Source: Azospirillum soli
GTDB lineage: Bacteria; Pseudomonadota; Alphaproteobacteria; Azospirillales; Azospirillaceae
Reading direction: 5' to 3'
Length of the DNA: 39,525 bases
NCBI RefSeq assembly: GCF_017876165.1
Contig: NZ_JAGINQ010000038.1
Span: 1-39,525 of the forward strand
Under the pieces are notes generated by a model, which worked only from the letters and a program-made list of their open reading frames with translations, made no database searches and was not told the DNA's origin. Positions 32,535 to 39,525 of this stretch are shown here, in pieces. The position numbers and the translations under genes are program-made. Positions within the stretch are counted from its first letter, which is position 1. Every line of letters starts with the position of its first letter.

Positions 32535-35096
32535 TCACACCGCTTCCAACTCCGCCGGAACGATGCGTGGAAAGCGCAGGGTGAAGGTCGTTCCCCGGCC
32601 CGGCGCGCTGTCGAGCGCGATGCGGCCTTTCAGCGTGCGTGTGGCGATGTTGTAGACGATGTTCAGCCCCAGCCCGCTCCCCCCCGATCCCCGATTGGTG
32701 GTGAAGAACGGCTCGAAGACCTTGCCGTGCAGGTCCGGCGGAATGCCACGCCCGTCGTCGGCATAGACCAGTTCCACCTCGTACTCGCCGATGGGCGTCA
32801 CCGTCACCCGCAGGGTCCCATGCTCCCCCGGCGCGTAGCCGTGGGTGATGGAGTTCATCACCAAGTTGGTCAGCACCTGGCTGAGCGCCCCCGGATAGCC
32901 GTCGACGATCAAATCCTCGGGGCACTCCACCTCCACCCGGTGGGCGGCGCGCTTGATGCGCACACCCAGGCTGCGCAGCACCTCGTGGATGTAGCCGTTC
33001 AGGTCGAAGGCGCGGCGCTCCCCGCTGGCTTGATCGACGGCGATCTGCTTGAAACTCTGGATCAGTTCGGCCGCGCGTTCGATGTTCAGCAGCATCAGCT
33101 GCGTCGCCTCGCTCGCCGTGTCGATGAAGTCGGCGAAATCGTGCTTGCGCAGCTGTCCCGCCTCGAAATCCCTGCGGATCAGCCGCGTCCGCTCGGCCAG
33201 CAGCGACGCGCCGGTCAGCGCGATGCCCACGGGGGTGTTGATCTCATGCGCCACACCGGCCACCAGGGAGCCCAGCGCCGCCATCTTCTCCGACTGGATC
33301 AGGTGGGCCTGCGCCTCCTTCAGCTCATGCAGGGCCTGCTCGGCCTCCTCGCGGGCGGCGTGCGCCTGCTCTTCGGCGCGGACGCGCTCGGTCACGTCGG
33401 TGTGCGAGCCGACGAGGCGGAAGGCCCGCCCGTCCGAACCCATGACCCGGATCGCACGGGTGTAGAGGTAGACGACATGCCCGGCCTTGTGCCGGAATCG
33501 CTGGAGCAGCTGGCATTCTTCGATCACCCCGGCGGCGAAGTCGGCCGCCATGGCGAGCGAGGAATCGCGATCCTCGGGCAGGATCAGCTCCGACCAGCGC
33601 TCGACGGTGTTGACCATCTCGTCCTCGCCGTAGCCGAGAAGGCCCCACCATTGCGGCGAGAACCACAGCTCGTTGGTGCGCAGGTCCCATTGCGAGATGC
33701 CCTCGCGCGCCGCACGGATCGCCAGTTCGAACAGCTCCCGGCTGGCGGCCAGTTCGTGTTCCGCCCGGCGGCGTTCGGTCACGTCGGTGTAGGTGATGAC
33801 GAAACCACCGTCGGGCAGAGGCTGGGTGTGGCTTTCGAGGATGAGGCCGTCCGGGCGCACACGCTCCTGCCGCAGGTCCCCCGCTTCGGCCCCAACCGCC
33901 GCCAGACGGGAGGAAACCAGCGCCTCCACGTCCCCCTTGCCGTAGCCGCCGCGCTCGGCGATGTGGCGCACGATCTCCTCGAAGGGGCGGCGGAAGCGCG
34001 GAAAGCCGGGCTCGACGCCCAGCAGCTCCAGCGCCCGCCGGTTCCACGCCATCAGCCGCAGGTCGCGGTCGAAGGCCATCACGCCCTGGCTCAGCCCCTC
34101 CAGCACGGCGCCGGCCTGGGTCCACTGCGCCTCCAACTGCTCCTCGGCGCGCTTGCGGGCGGTGATGTCGTTGATGCAGGTGAGGATGGCGTCCTCGCCC
34201 CGGTAGCGGAACGTTCGCACCGACAGCATGACCCACAGGTCGCGCCCGTCGAGCGTGCGCATGCGCGTCTCGAAGGCATTGATGCGGCCGGCGCCGGCCC
34301 GAAGCGCCGCCACCATCCGTTCCCGCTCGACCAAATCGGCGTAGACGTCGGCGGCGCGCACCCGGCCGATCCCGTCCTCGATCCGTAACCCGAACAGCTC
34401 CCCGGCCGGCTGGTTGCCCGCCAAGACCAGCCCATCCGACATGCGCGTGACGACCATCGGGAAGGAAATGGCCTGCATGATCTCCCGCTGCGCCTCGTCG
34501 GACCGGGCGCGGTCGGTCACGTCGGTGTAGACGCGCAGGAATCCGCCCCCCGGCAGCGGCGTGTGCCGCACGTCCAGAATCGACCCATCGGCGCGGATCA
34601 GACGGTAGGCGAAGGGCTCGCCGCGACGGCTCAGCTCGACCCGCTCCGCGACGATGGCGTCGATGTCGCCAGGGCCGTAATCGCCCCGCTCGACGGTGAA
34701 GCGGATCAGGTCGGAAAAAGGCCGGCCGGGCACGACCAGCTCCGCCGGCAGGCCGAACATTTCCACATAGCGGCCGTTCCAGACCACCAGCCGCATGTCG
34801 GCGTCAAAGGCGCTTACCGCGTCGGACATGGCGCCGAACACGGTCTCGAACACCGCTCGCTTATCGGACAGCCCCCGCCCCGCCTCGACCAGGGTGACGA
34901 TGATCCCGCCGTCCTCGCCCTCGCCCGGCATTAGGGTGAAATGGCGCCCGCCCCGGCCCTCGATCACCGCCGGCTCACCGGCCAGCAAGGTTCCAGCCAC
35001 CGCGTCCAAAGCCCCATCGACGGAAGCGCGAAAGGCGGCGTTCGCCCAGACCAAACGCCCTTCGGCGTCCAACCGAGCCAGTCCGGCACCCGCCAT
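32535..35096 (-). CDS. Soluble multi-PAS sensor histidine kinase
   Basis: An 853-residue kinase without membrane segments, so it senses cytoplasmic cues. Several PAS domains are stacked over residues 1-580. Two are PAS_7-type and recall an internal duplication, sharing (E)RGxYGxGDxxAxV and a PLPxGGFxxxYTDVTxR end: about 85-205 and 335-455. Another (FSPQWWGLLGYGEDEM, about 465-580) is PAS_3-like. A coiled coil (HAAREEAEQALHELKEAQAHLIQ) leads into the dimerisation domain with phosphoacceptor H617 in VAGVAHEINTP. The ATPase domain has NLVMNSITHGY, DDGRGIPPD, and GSGGSGLGLNIVYN. There is no receiver domain, so a partner regulator must exist. GGGGAGGG precedes the ATG; a TTG 19 codons upstream is less likely. 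Confidence 0.93.
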   Translation of the reverse strand: MAGAGLARLDAEGRLVWANAAFRASVDGALDAVAGTLLAGEPAVIEGRGGRHFTLMPGEGEDGGIIVTLVEAGRGLSDKRAVFETVFGAMSDAVSAFDADMRLVVWNGRYVEMFGLPAELVVPGRPFSDLIRFTVERGDYGPGDIDAIVAERVELSRRGEPFAYRLIRADGSILDVRHTPLPGGGFLRVYTDVTDRARSDEAQREIMQAISFPMVVTRMSDGLVLAGNQPAGELFGLRIEDGIGRVRAADVYADLVERERMVAALRAGAGRINAFETRMRTLDGRDLWVMLSVRTFRYRGEDAILTCINDITARKRAEEQLEAQWTQAGAVLEGLSQGVMAFDRDLRLMAWNRRALELLGVEPGFPRFRRPFEEIVRHIAERGGYGKGDVEALVSSRLAAVGAEAGDLRQERVRPDGLILESHTQPLPDGGFVITYTDVTERRRAEHELAASRELFELAIRAAREGISQWDLRTNELWFSPQWWGLLGYGEDEMVNTVERWSELILPEDRDSSLAMAADFAAGVIEECQLLQRFRHKAGHVVYLYTRAIRVMGSDGRAFRLVGSHTDVTERVRAEEQAHAAREEAEQALHELKEAQAHLIQSEKMAALGSLVAGVAHEINTPVGIALTGASLLAERTRLIRRDFEAGQLRKHDFADFIDTASEATQLMLLNIERAAELIQSFKQIAVDQASGERRAFDLNGYIHEVLRSLGVRIKRAAHRVEVECPEDLIVDGYPGALSQVLTNLVMNSITHGYAPGEHGTLRVTVTPIGEYEVELVYADDGRGIPPDLHGKVFEPFFTTNRGSGGSGLGLNIVYNIATRTLKGRIALDSAPGRGTTFTLRFPRIVPAELEAV

Positions 35097-35308
35097 GTGT
35101 GCGCACCCTCCCCAAGCGGTTCCACCGGGCGTACTTACGATGGAGGCACCCAAAATGGATTTCGCGGACGATACACGAATTCGTCCGGAGCGCCCAACAG
35201 TTGACGCATTCCGGCCACCGCGCTGTTACACCGTGCGTCGCGCGTTCTCCCGCCGGACCGAAAGCCCTACATCTCCCCGACAACAAGGACGACCAAAAAG
35301 GTAACCAC

Positions 35309-35734
35309 ATGGCCGATTACGCCGCCTACAGCGGCCTGTTCCTGACCGCGTTCCTGGCGGCAACCATCTTTCCGGCGCAGTCGGAACTGCTGCTGGCGGG
35401 CATGCACGCGTCCGGTGCCTACAATCATTGGGCTCTGCTGGTTGTCGCCACCGTCGGCAATGTGCTGGGCTCCACGGCCAACTGGGCGCTCGGGCGCTAT
35501 CTGATGCATTTCCAGGATCGGCGCTGGTTCCCGATCAAGCCCGCCATGGTGGACCGCGCCACCGGCTGGTACCAGCGGTTCGGGGTGTGGTCGCTGCTGC
35601 TTGCCTGGATGCCGGTGATCGGCGATCCGCTGACCCTGGTGGCGGGCATCCTGCGGGTGGATCTGCGGCTGTTCCTCCTGCTGGTCACGCTGGGCAAGGC
35701 GGCCCGCTACGCCGCGCTGGTCCTCGCCGTGTGA
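35309..35734 (+). CDS. YqaA-type DedA-superfamily membrane protein
   Basis: A 141-residue inner-membrane protein of the YqaA branch of the SNARE-associated/DedA group. Family marks are FPAQSELLLAGMH, GNVLGSTANWALGRYL and WMPVIGDPLTLVAGILRV, with re-entrant-type hydrophobic segments at each end. DedA-superfamily members are linked to lipid flipping and membrane homeostasis; YqaA itself is uncharacterised. The start MADYAAYSG at 35309 follows AAAAAGG; the longer frame to 35099 overlaps the divergent kinase start and has no family match. Confidence 0.88.
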   Translation: MADYAAYSGLFLTAFLAATIFPAQSELLLAGMHASGAYNHWALLVVATVGNVLGSTANWALGRYLMHFQDRRWFPIKPAMVDRATGWYQRFGVWSLLLAWMPVIGDPLTLVAGILRVDLRLFLLLVTLGKAARYAALVLAV

Positions 35735-35777
35735 GGCACCTACATTACTCCGATTGACCAGACGCGGAGACCCCCGC

Positions 35778-36224
35778 ATGAGCGCCCCGAACGGCACCGC
35801 CTCCGGCATCTCCCCGCCGATTTCTCCAATGCGCCGCCGACTCTGGATCGCGCTGGGTTACGCGGCGCTCGGGCTCGGCATCGCCGGAACGGTTCTGCCT
35901 CTGCTGCCGACCACGCCCTTCCTGCTGCTCGCCGCCGGGGCCTTCGCCAAGGGCAGCCCGGCGCTCCGCGACCGCCTGTACAACGACCCGCGCTTCGGTC
36001 CTCTGCTGCGGGACTGGCATGCGGAGGGCGCAATCCCGCGCCGCGCCAAGATCGCCGCGCTGACCGGCCTGACGGCCAGCTGGATTCTGCTCTACATCAC
36101 CATGGACCGGCCTTTCGTGGTGGCCGCCGCGGGCGTTTCGATGGCCCTGGTGGCGCTCTACATCGTCACGCGCCCATCTCCGACCAGGGTCCCGTCCGAG
36201 GCCGCCTTGCAAAACGAAGCTTGA
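35778..36224 (+). CDS. YbaN/DUF454 inner-membrane protein
   Basis: A 148-residue protein with DUF454 features: LGYAALGLGIAGTVLPLLPTTPFLLLAAGAFAKGSP, then RLYNDPRFGPLLRDWHAEGAIPRRAKIAAL, then two more helices. Function is unknown in the family, which appears to be a small inner-membrane protein with about four helices. MSAPNG at 35778 is preceded by GGAGA. A TTG eight codons earlier is the alternative. It lies 43 bases after the YqaA-like gene and may share its transcript. Confidence 0.9.
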   Translation: MSAPNGTASGISPPISPMRRRLWIALGYAALGLGIAGTVLPLLPTTPFLLLAAGAFAKGSPALRDRLYNDPRFGPLLRDWHAEGAIPRRAKIAALTGLTASWILLYITMDRPFVVAAAGVSMALVALYIVTRPSPTRVPSEAALQNEA

Positions 36225-36330
36225 GCCGAAAGCCAAGGCAAAGTATGACCTTCGCGCGAAAGCCGGGCGGTCAGTCGCGGCGCAGAAAAGCCCGTATGTT
36301 GCTTGAGGCTTTTCCAAATCTTGTCGCCTA

Positions 36331-36344
36331 TTGATCGAGGTCAA
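36331..36344 (+). promoter_or_regulatory. FNR/FixK-type anaerobox upstream of ccoG
   Basis: TTGAT-CGAG-GTCAA differs by one base from the consensus TTGAT-N4-ATCAA. It lies 66 bases before the ccoG ATG, a normal position for activation. It implies low-oxygen induction of ccoG, typical for this gene family. Confidence 0.8.
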
Positions 36345-36409
36345 GAGGTGGCCGGGTCGCGCCCCCTATCTTCCGCTCTGCGAACCCATCCGGAGCCCAG
36401 GCACGTCCC

Positions 36410-37870
36410 ATGCCCGACGGAAGCGTAGTCAAGCCGGCCAAGATCCCGCTGTACGAAGACCACAAGACCATTCACCCGAAGTCCGTCTCCGGACGGTTCC
36501 GCCGGGTGAAGACCATAGCCATCTGGGTCCTGCTGGCGATCTTCTTCATCGCCCCCTGGATCCGGTGGGAGCGCGGCCCCGATGCGCCGGCGCAGGCGGT
36601 CCTGTTCGACCTGACCACCCCGCGCTTCTTCATCTTCTGGATCGAGATCTGGCCGCAGGAAATCTACTATCTGACCGGCCTGCTGATCGTCGCGGCGCTG
36701 GGCCTGTTCCTGGCAACGGCGCTGGCCGGGCGCGTGTGGTGCGGCTACGCCTGCCCGCACACGGTCTGGACCGACCTGTTCATCTTCATCGAGCATTTCT
36801 TCGAAGGCGACCGGGCCGAGCGCATCCGCCTTGAAAAGGCCCCCTGGACCACGAAGAAGGTCTTGCGCAAGACCGGCAAGCACGCCGGCTGGCTGGCGCT
36901 CAGCCTCGTCACCGGCTTCGGCTTCGTCGCCTACTTCACCGACGCGCCACAGCTCGCGATCGATCTGGTGACCTTCAACGCCTCCTACGAGGCGTACGCC
37001 TTCTTCGCCATCTTCGTCGGCATGACCTACATCATGGCCGGCTGGACGCGCGAGCAGATGTGCTACTACATGTGCCCGTGGCCGCGCATCCAGACCGCGA
37101 TGCTGGACGAGCACAGCCTCGTCGTCACCTACCAGGCCGACCGCGGCGACGCCCGCGGTCCGAAGCGCAAGTCCCAGACCTGGGACGAGCGCAAGGCCCT
37201 GGGCTTCGGCGACTGCATCGACTGCGGCCAGTGCGTGCAGGTCTGCCCGGCCGGCATCGACGTGCGCACCGGCTCGCAGGCCGACTGCATCAACTGCGGC
37301 CTGTGCGTGGACGCCTGCGACAACATCATGATCGCCCAGGGCCTGCCGACCGGCCTCATCAAGTACGACACGCTGGCCGGCCAGGAAACGCGCGCCGAGG
37401 GCAAGCCGTACGTGTGGCGCCTGGTCCGCCCGCGTACGATCATCTACAGCCTGCTGATGCTGGTGATTTCCGGAGCCATGGCCTGGAGCTTCGCGCTCCG
37501 CCCGAGCCTCGACATCTCCGTCCAGCGCGACCGCGCGCCGCTTTTCGTCACCCTGTCGGACGGCAGCATCCGCAACGCGTACACCTTCAAGGTCTCCAAC
37601 AAGACCCGCCAGAACCGCTCCTACACCCTGACCGCCACCGGCATCGACGGCGCGGAGGTCAAGGTGGCCGGCGAGGACGAGGCGGAATCGAAGGACCATG
37701 CCAGCCACATTTCGGCCGCGCCGGACAGCGTGGCGACCTACCGTGTGTACGTCACCGTGCCGCGCGCGTCGGTCACGTCCAACTCCACCCCGGTGACCTT
37801 CCTTCTGACCGACACCGCCAACGCGGACAAGGACACGTACAAGTCCGTGTTCCTCGGCCCGGCAAACTGA
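36410..37870 (+). CDS. ccoG: Cytochrome c oxidase accessory protein CcoG (FixG/RdxA)
   Basis: A 486-residue membrane iron-sulfur protein that reduces copper(II) for assembly of the cbb3-type high-affinity oxidase. It has membrane helices near 35-55, 85-110, 155-180, 190-215 and 340-360. Cysteine motifs in the membrane part (WCGYACPHTVW and MCYYMCPWPRIQ) precede a double 4Fe-4S ferredoxin domain (CIDCGQCVQVCPAGID and CINCGLCVDACD, about 270-310). A FixG-type immunoglobulin-like periplasmic domain forms the C-terminus. It usually follows ccoNOQP; here no oxidase genes are adjacent, and it carries its own anaerobox. Length is normal. Confidence 0.96.
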   Translation: MPDGSVVKPAKIPLYEDHKTIHPKSVSGRFRRVKTIAIWVLLAIFFIAPWIRWERGPDAPAQAVLFDLTTPRFFIFWIEIWPQEIYYLTGLLIVAALGLFLATALAGRVWCGYACPHTVWTDLFIFIEHFFEGDRAERIRLEKAPWTTKKVLRKTGKHAGWLALSLVTGFGFVAYFTDAPQLAIDLVTFNASYEAYAFFAIFVGMTYIMAGWTREQMCYYMCPWPRIQTAMLDEHSLVVTYQADRGDARGPKRKSQTWDERKALGFGDCIDCGQCVQVCPAGIDVRTGSQADCINCGLCVDACDNIMIAQGLPTGLIKYDTLAGQETRAEGKPYVWRLVRPRTIIYSLLMLVISGAMAWSFALRPSLDISVQRDRAPLFVTLSDGSIRNAYTFKVSNKTRQNRSYTLTATGIDGAEVKVAGEDEAESKDHASHISAAPDSVATYRVYVTVPRASVTSNSTPVTFLLTDTANADKDTYKSVFLGPAN

Positions 37871-37878
37871 CGAGAACT

Positions 37879-37902
37879 CCCTCTCCCGCCCTAGGGAGAG
37901 GG
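37879..37902 (+). terminator. Hairpin between ccoG and the mog gene
   Basis: A perfect 9-base stem CCCTCTCCC / GGGAGAGGG around the loop GCCCTA, 8 bases past the ccoG stop. With no T-tract it may be an attenuating or mRNA-stabilising hairpin, not a full terminator. Confidence 0.55.
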
Positions 37903-37918
37903 AACAAAGGACCGCCCC

Positions 37919-38467
37919 ATGACCACTCCAGGCAAGGACCGCCCTCTGCGCATCGGCATCGTCACGGTGTCCGACCGGGCCAGCCGGGGCATCTATGAGG
38001 ACAAGGGCGGTCCGGCCATCCAGGCGGAGCTGGAGCGCATCGTCACCTCCCCCTGGGAACCGGTGGTCCGCGTCATCCCCGACGATCTCGACGGCATCGT
38101 CGCGACCCTGACCGAACTGGCCGATGGCGAGGGGTGCGACCTGATCGTCACCACCGGCGGCACCGGCCCCGCCCCGCGCGACGTCACGCCCGAGGCGACC
38201 GAACGGGTCTGTCAGAAGATGATGCCCGGCTTTGGCGAGCTGATGCGCACCGTCAGCCTGACGGTGGTACCGACTGCCATCCTGTCCCGGCAGACGGCGG
38301 GCATCCGCGGCACCAGCCTGATCGTCAACCTGCCGGGCAAGCCCTCGGCCATTCACGATTGTTTGATGGCCGTGTTCCCGGCCATTCCCTACTGCCTCGA
38401 CCTGATCGGCGGGGCGTGGATCGATACCGATCCGGCCGTCTGCAAGGCGTTCCGCCCGAAGTCCTAG
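37919..38467 (+). CDS. mog: Molybdopterin adenylyltransferase MogA-type protein
   Basis: A 182-residue MoCF-fold protein that adenylates molybdopterin before molybdenum insertion. GIVTVSDRASRGIYEDKGGPAIQAEL is the N-terminal family signature, and TTGGTGPAPRDVTPEATERV near 79-98 is the molybdopterin-binding loop. GIRGTSLIVNLPGKPSAIHDCL closes the active site. It could be named MogA or MoaB, which are hard to separate by sequence alone; the fuller C-terminus favours MogA. It would supply molybdenum cofactor to enzymes such as XdhB of this window. It follows ccoG by 48 bases across a hairpin. Confidence 0.9.
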   Translation: MTTPGKDRPLRIGIVTVSDRASRGIYEDKGGPAIQAELERIVTSPWEPVVRVIPDDLDGIVATLTELADGEGCDLIVTTGGTGPAPRDVTPEATERVCQKMMPGFGELMRTVSLTVVPTAILSRQTAGIRGTSLIVNLPGKPSAIHDCLMAVFPAIPYCLDLIGGAWIDTDPAVCKAFRPKS

Positions 38468-38517
38468 AAAAGCAGGGCTATACCTCTTTCCCCCGCGCGC
38501 AAAAGGAGACCATACGC

Positions 38518-38667
38518 ATGGTCAGGTGTGCGTTGCGGGAACCGATGCTCACCTTTTTCGTTCGTTGGGGCAGCGTTCGTAGGGGACGGGGGTCCCGGAC
38601 CAAGGTGAGCCAGCCATGCTCTTCGATTTCGAGCCTTCGGGCATCAACGACACCTATCTGCGCCTGA
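38518..38667 (+). CDS. Possible 49-residue leader ORF
   Basis: The ATG is preceded by a strong AAAAGGAG at good spacing. The frame encodes 49 residues (starting MVRCALREPM, arginine- and serine-rich) and runs 52 bases into the next gene in another frame. No family is recognised. It could be a leader peptide coupled to the downstream gene, or the ribosome site could be a remnant. Confidence 0.25.
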   Translation: MVRCALREPMLTFFVRWGSVRRGRGSRTKVSQPCSSISSLRASTTPICA

Positions 38668-39170
38668 CCCGGCGCGGAGTTTCGTGCATCGTCGCACCGG
38701 CCGGCGCGTGGAACGGTCTGTTGCGGGTCAACTACATCGTCGCCGGCACGCCGGGCGGCTCTGACCCGCACATGGTCTTCCGTTGCCTCGACATCGGCTG
38801 GGACGATGGCCGCTTCTGCTGGAAGGGGCGCGCGGCGCCCGTCATGACCACGTCCGCCATGGTGGAGATCCTGCTGGAACGCGGGCTGGTCACCGATGGC
38901 GAGGCGGAACGGCTTCTGTTCGGCATCAACACCCCGGCCACCGGGGCGTCGTCGGACGAGTCGCTGATGATGCGGGCCATGCTGATGGGCTGCACCTTCA
39001 CGCCCATCTACGATGACCGTCCGCTGAACTCCGGTCCGCCGGTGGTGACCGGCTTCGCCCTGCGCACCCTGGCCGATCCCGGCGCCTTCGTTCTGGAAGC
39101 CCGCGACGGTGTGCCGGTCCTGGACAGCGCGGCCCGCGACGCGCTGAAGCGGGCTGTCGCCAACCCTTAA
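38616..39170 (+). CDS. Conserved-looking hypothetical protein
   Basis: I do not recognise this 184-residue protein. It starts at MLFDFEPSGINDTYLRLTRRGV with AAGGTGAG upstream and is soluble, with no signal or membrane helix. Notable stretches are HMVFRCLDIGWDDGRFCWKGRA, VMTTSAMVEILLERGLVTDGEAERLLFG, and a C-terminal PPVVTGFALRTLADPGAFVLEARDGV. Codon use and GC bias match neighbours, so it is a real gene. A strong terminator 81 bases after the stop closes its transcript. Confidence 0.8.
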   Translation: MLFDFEPSGINDTYLRLTRRGVSCIVAPAGAWNGLLRVNYIVAGTPGGSDPHMVFRCLDIGWDDGRFCWKGRAAPVMTTSAMVEILLERGLVTDGEAERLLFGINTPATGASSDESLMMRAMLMGCTFTPIYDDRPLNSGPPVVTGFALRTLADPGAFVLEARDGVPVLDSAARDALKRAVANP

Positions 39171-39251
39171 TCAAAAAAATCGTTCTCGCTTCGTTTCAAT
39201 TTGCGCGCTACAGTTTTTTATCAACATCCGCAGTCCATGCATAATGCCGAC

Positions 39252-39283
39252 CCTCTCCCGGTCCCACCGGGGGAGGTTTTTTT
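39252..39283 (+). terminator. Strong rho-independent terminator
   Basis: A 10-base stem (CCTCTCCCGG / CCGGGGGAGG, with one G-U pair) around the loop TCCCA is followed directly by seven T. It is the clearest terminator in the window and ends the transcript of the gene at 38616. Confidence 0.92.
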
Positions 39284-39308
39284 CATCTGCTCATTCGTGC
39301 CCGAATCG

Positions 39309-39427
39309 TTGTGCATCGTCTGCACAATGGATGTGTACGAACAAACACGAGCAAGCCTGTGATCCAGAACGTATTTTCGCTATTTCTAGCCATTGTGCAG
39401 ATTTAAAGATCCGCACAATCTGCACAA
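39309..39427. promoter_or_regulatory. Cluster of TTGTGCA / TGCACAA elements
   Basis: Dyad A is TTGTGCA-N5-TGCACAA (39309-39327). Dyad B is TTGTGCAGAT-N6-ATCCGCACAA (39393-39418), with arms matching at 9 of 10. A further TGCACAA lies at 39421-39427. The outermost copies extend to 11 bases, ATCGTTGTGCA (39305-39315) and TGCACAACGAT (39421-39431). This layout fits multiple operators for one regulator, or iteron-like sites. Confidence 0.6.
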
Positions 39428-39525
39428 CGATGCGGCATTATGGAGCAAACGCCACCAGCCGTTAGTGATGAGCACGAACGGTTTGGCGCATCGCCATTTC
39501 ACCATACATGGCGCCATCAGCCACA

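Larger units (their letters stand above)
39171..39525. other. Intergenic region with terminator and repeated heptamers
   Basis: AT-rich for this genome and without a supported gene. It holds the terminator at 39252-39283 and the TTGTGCA/TGCACAA cluster at 39309-39427. It probably contains the control region of a gene that starts beyond the window. Confidence 0.6.

Noticed and set aside
30273..34388. Very long plus-strand frame (over 1300 codons) across the protease and kinase genes
   Set aside because: It lies opposite genuine protease and kinase genes with complete motifs. Its product is Arg/His/Gly-rich with no domain; GC-rich codon use keeps the opposite frame open.
36341..38356. Minus-strand frame of over 600 codons opposite ccoG and mog
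   Set aside because: Shadow of two clear plus-strand genes; the composition is typical of the antisense frame of GC-rich coding DNA.
39201..39245. Possible small-RNA promoter before the strong terminator at the right end
   Set aside because: TTGCGC has no -10 at proper spacing, and a CATAAT at 39240-39245 would start transcription at the terminator itself; the hairpin is explained by the upstream gene.

Overview
The window looks like chromosome or chromid sequence from an Azospirillum-like alphaproteobacterium (Rhodospirillales). The DNA is very GC-rich, genes are dense and often overlap by 4 or 8 bases, and the content fits that group: a Pls/PosA-type synthetase, a CcoG with an anaerobox, multi-PAS kinases, and urease next to xanthine dehydrogenase. 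The genus is an inference from gene content; no rRNA or tRNA gene is present to confirm it.

Layout. (1) 643-4734: a membrane-bound Pls/PosA-like one-module peptide synthetase. It converges on a minus-strand polysaccharide cluster (4760-9041: GT2, Wzz-like co-polymerase, GT4, Wzy/ligase-like protein) headed by a DUF3299-like exported protein (9061-9531). (2) 9805-11110: an ArsR/SmtB repressor with a zinc-type alpha5 site, then an N-formylglutamate amidohydrolase. (3) 11439-14435: bacteriohemerythrin, FabI, a DUF2892 protein and a PRC-barrel protein. (4) 14509-28395, minus strand: a nitrogen-scavenging block. In order of transcription it is an NMT1/THI5-like ABC importer behind a textbook sigma-54 promoter (GG-N10-GC), xdhA-xdhB, ureD, ureA-ureB-ureC, murI, ureE-ureF-ureG. 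(5) 28611-35096: a CBS-domain protein, two divergent LuxR/NarL-type regulators (one with a degenerate receiver), a DegP/DegQ-type protease and a large soluble multi-PAS histidine kinase. (6) 35309-39170, plus strand: YqaA-like and YbaN-like membrane proteins, ccoG behind an FNR/FixK box, a MogA-type molybdopterin protein and an unrecognised 184-residue protein. The last 355 bases hold a strong terminator and a cluster of TTGTGCA/TGCACAA elements.

How the genes work together. XdhAB oxidises purines, urease converts urea to ammonia and CO2, and the sigma-54 promoter implies nitrogen control. The block therefore reads as purine/urea nitrogen salvage, although uricase and the allantoin steps are not in the window. 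MogA (37919-38467) serves the molybdenum cofactor that XdhB needs.

Most unusual points. An AT-rich gene of unknown function (24488-25744, opposite strand), flanked by a 10-base direct repeat, sits exactly between the importer and xdhA; removing it leaves the permease stop about 40 bases from the xdhA start. A roughly 100-base nested palindromic repeat lies inside the 5' end of ureF and must be translated, because no start codon follows it. murI is translationally coupled inside the urease operon. A NarL-family regulator lacks the phospho-acceptor aspartate.
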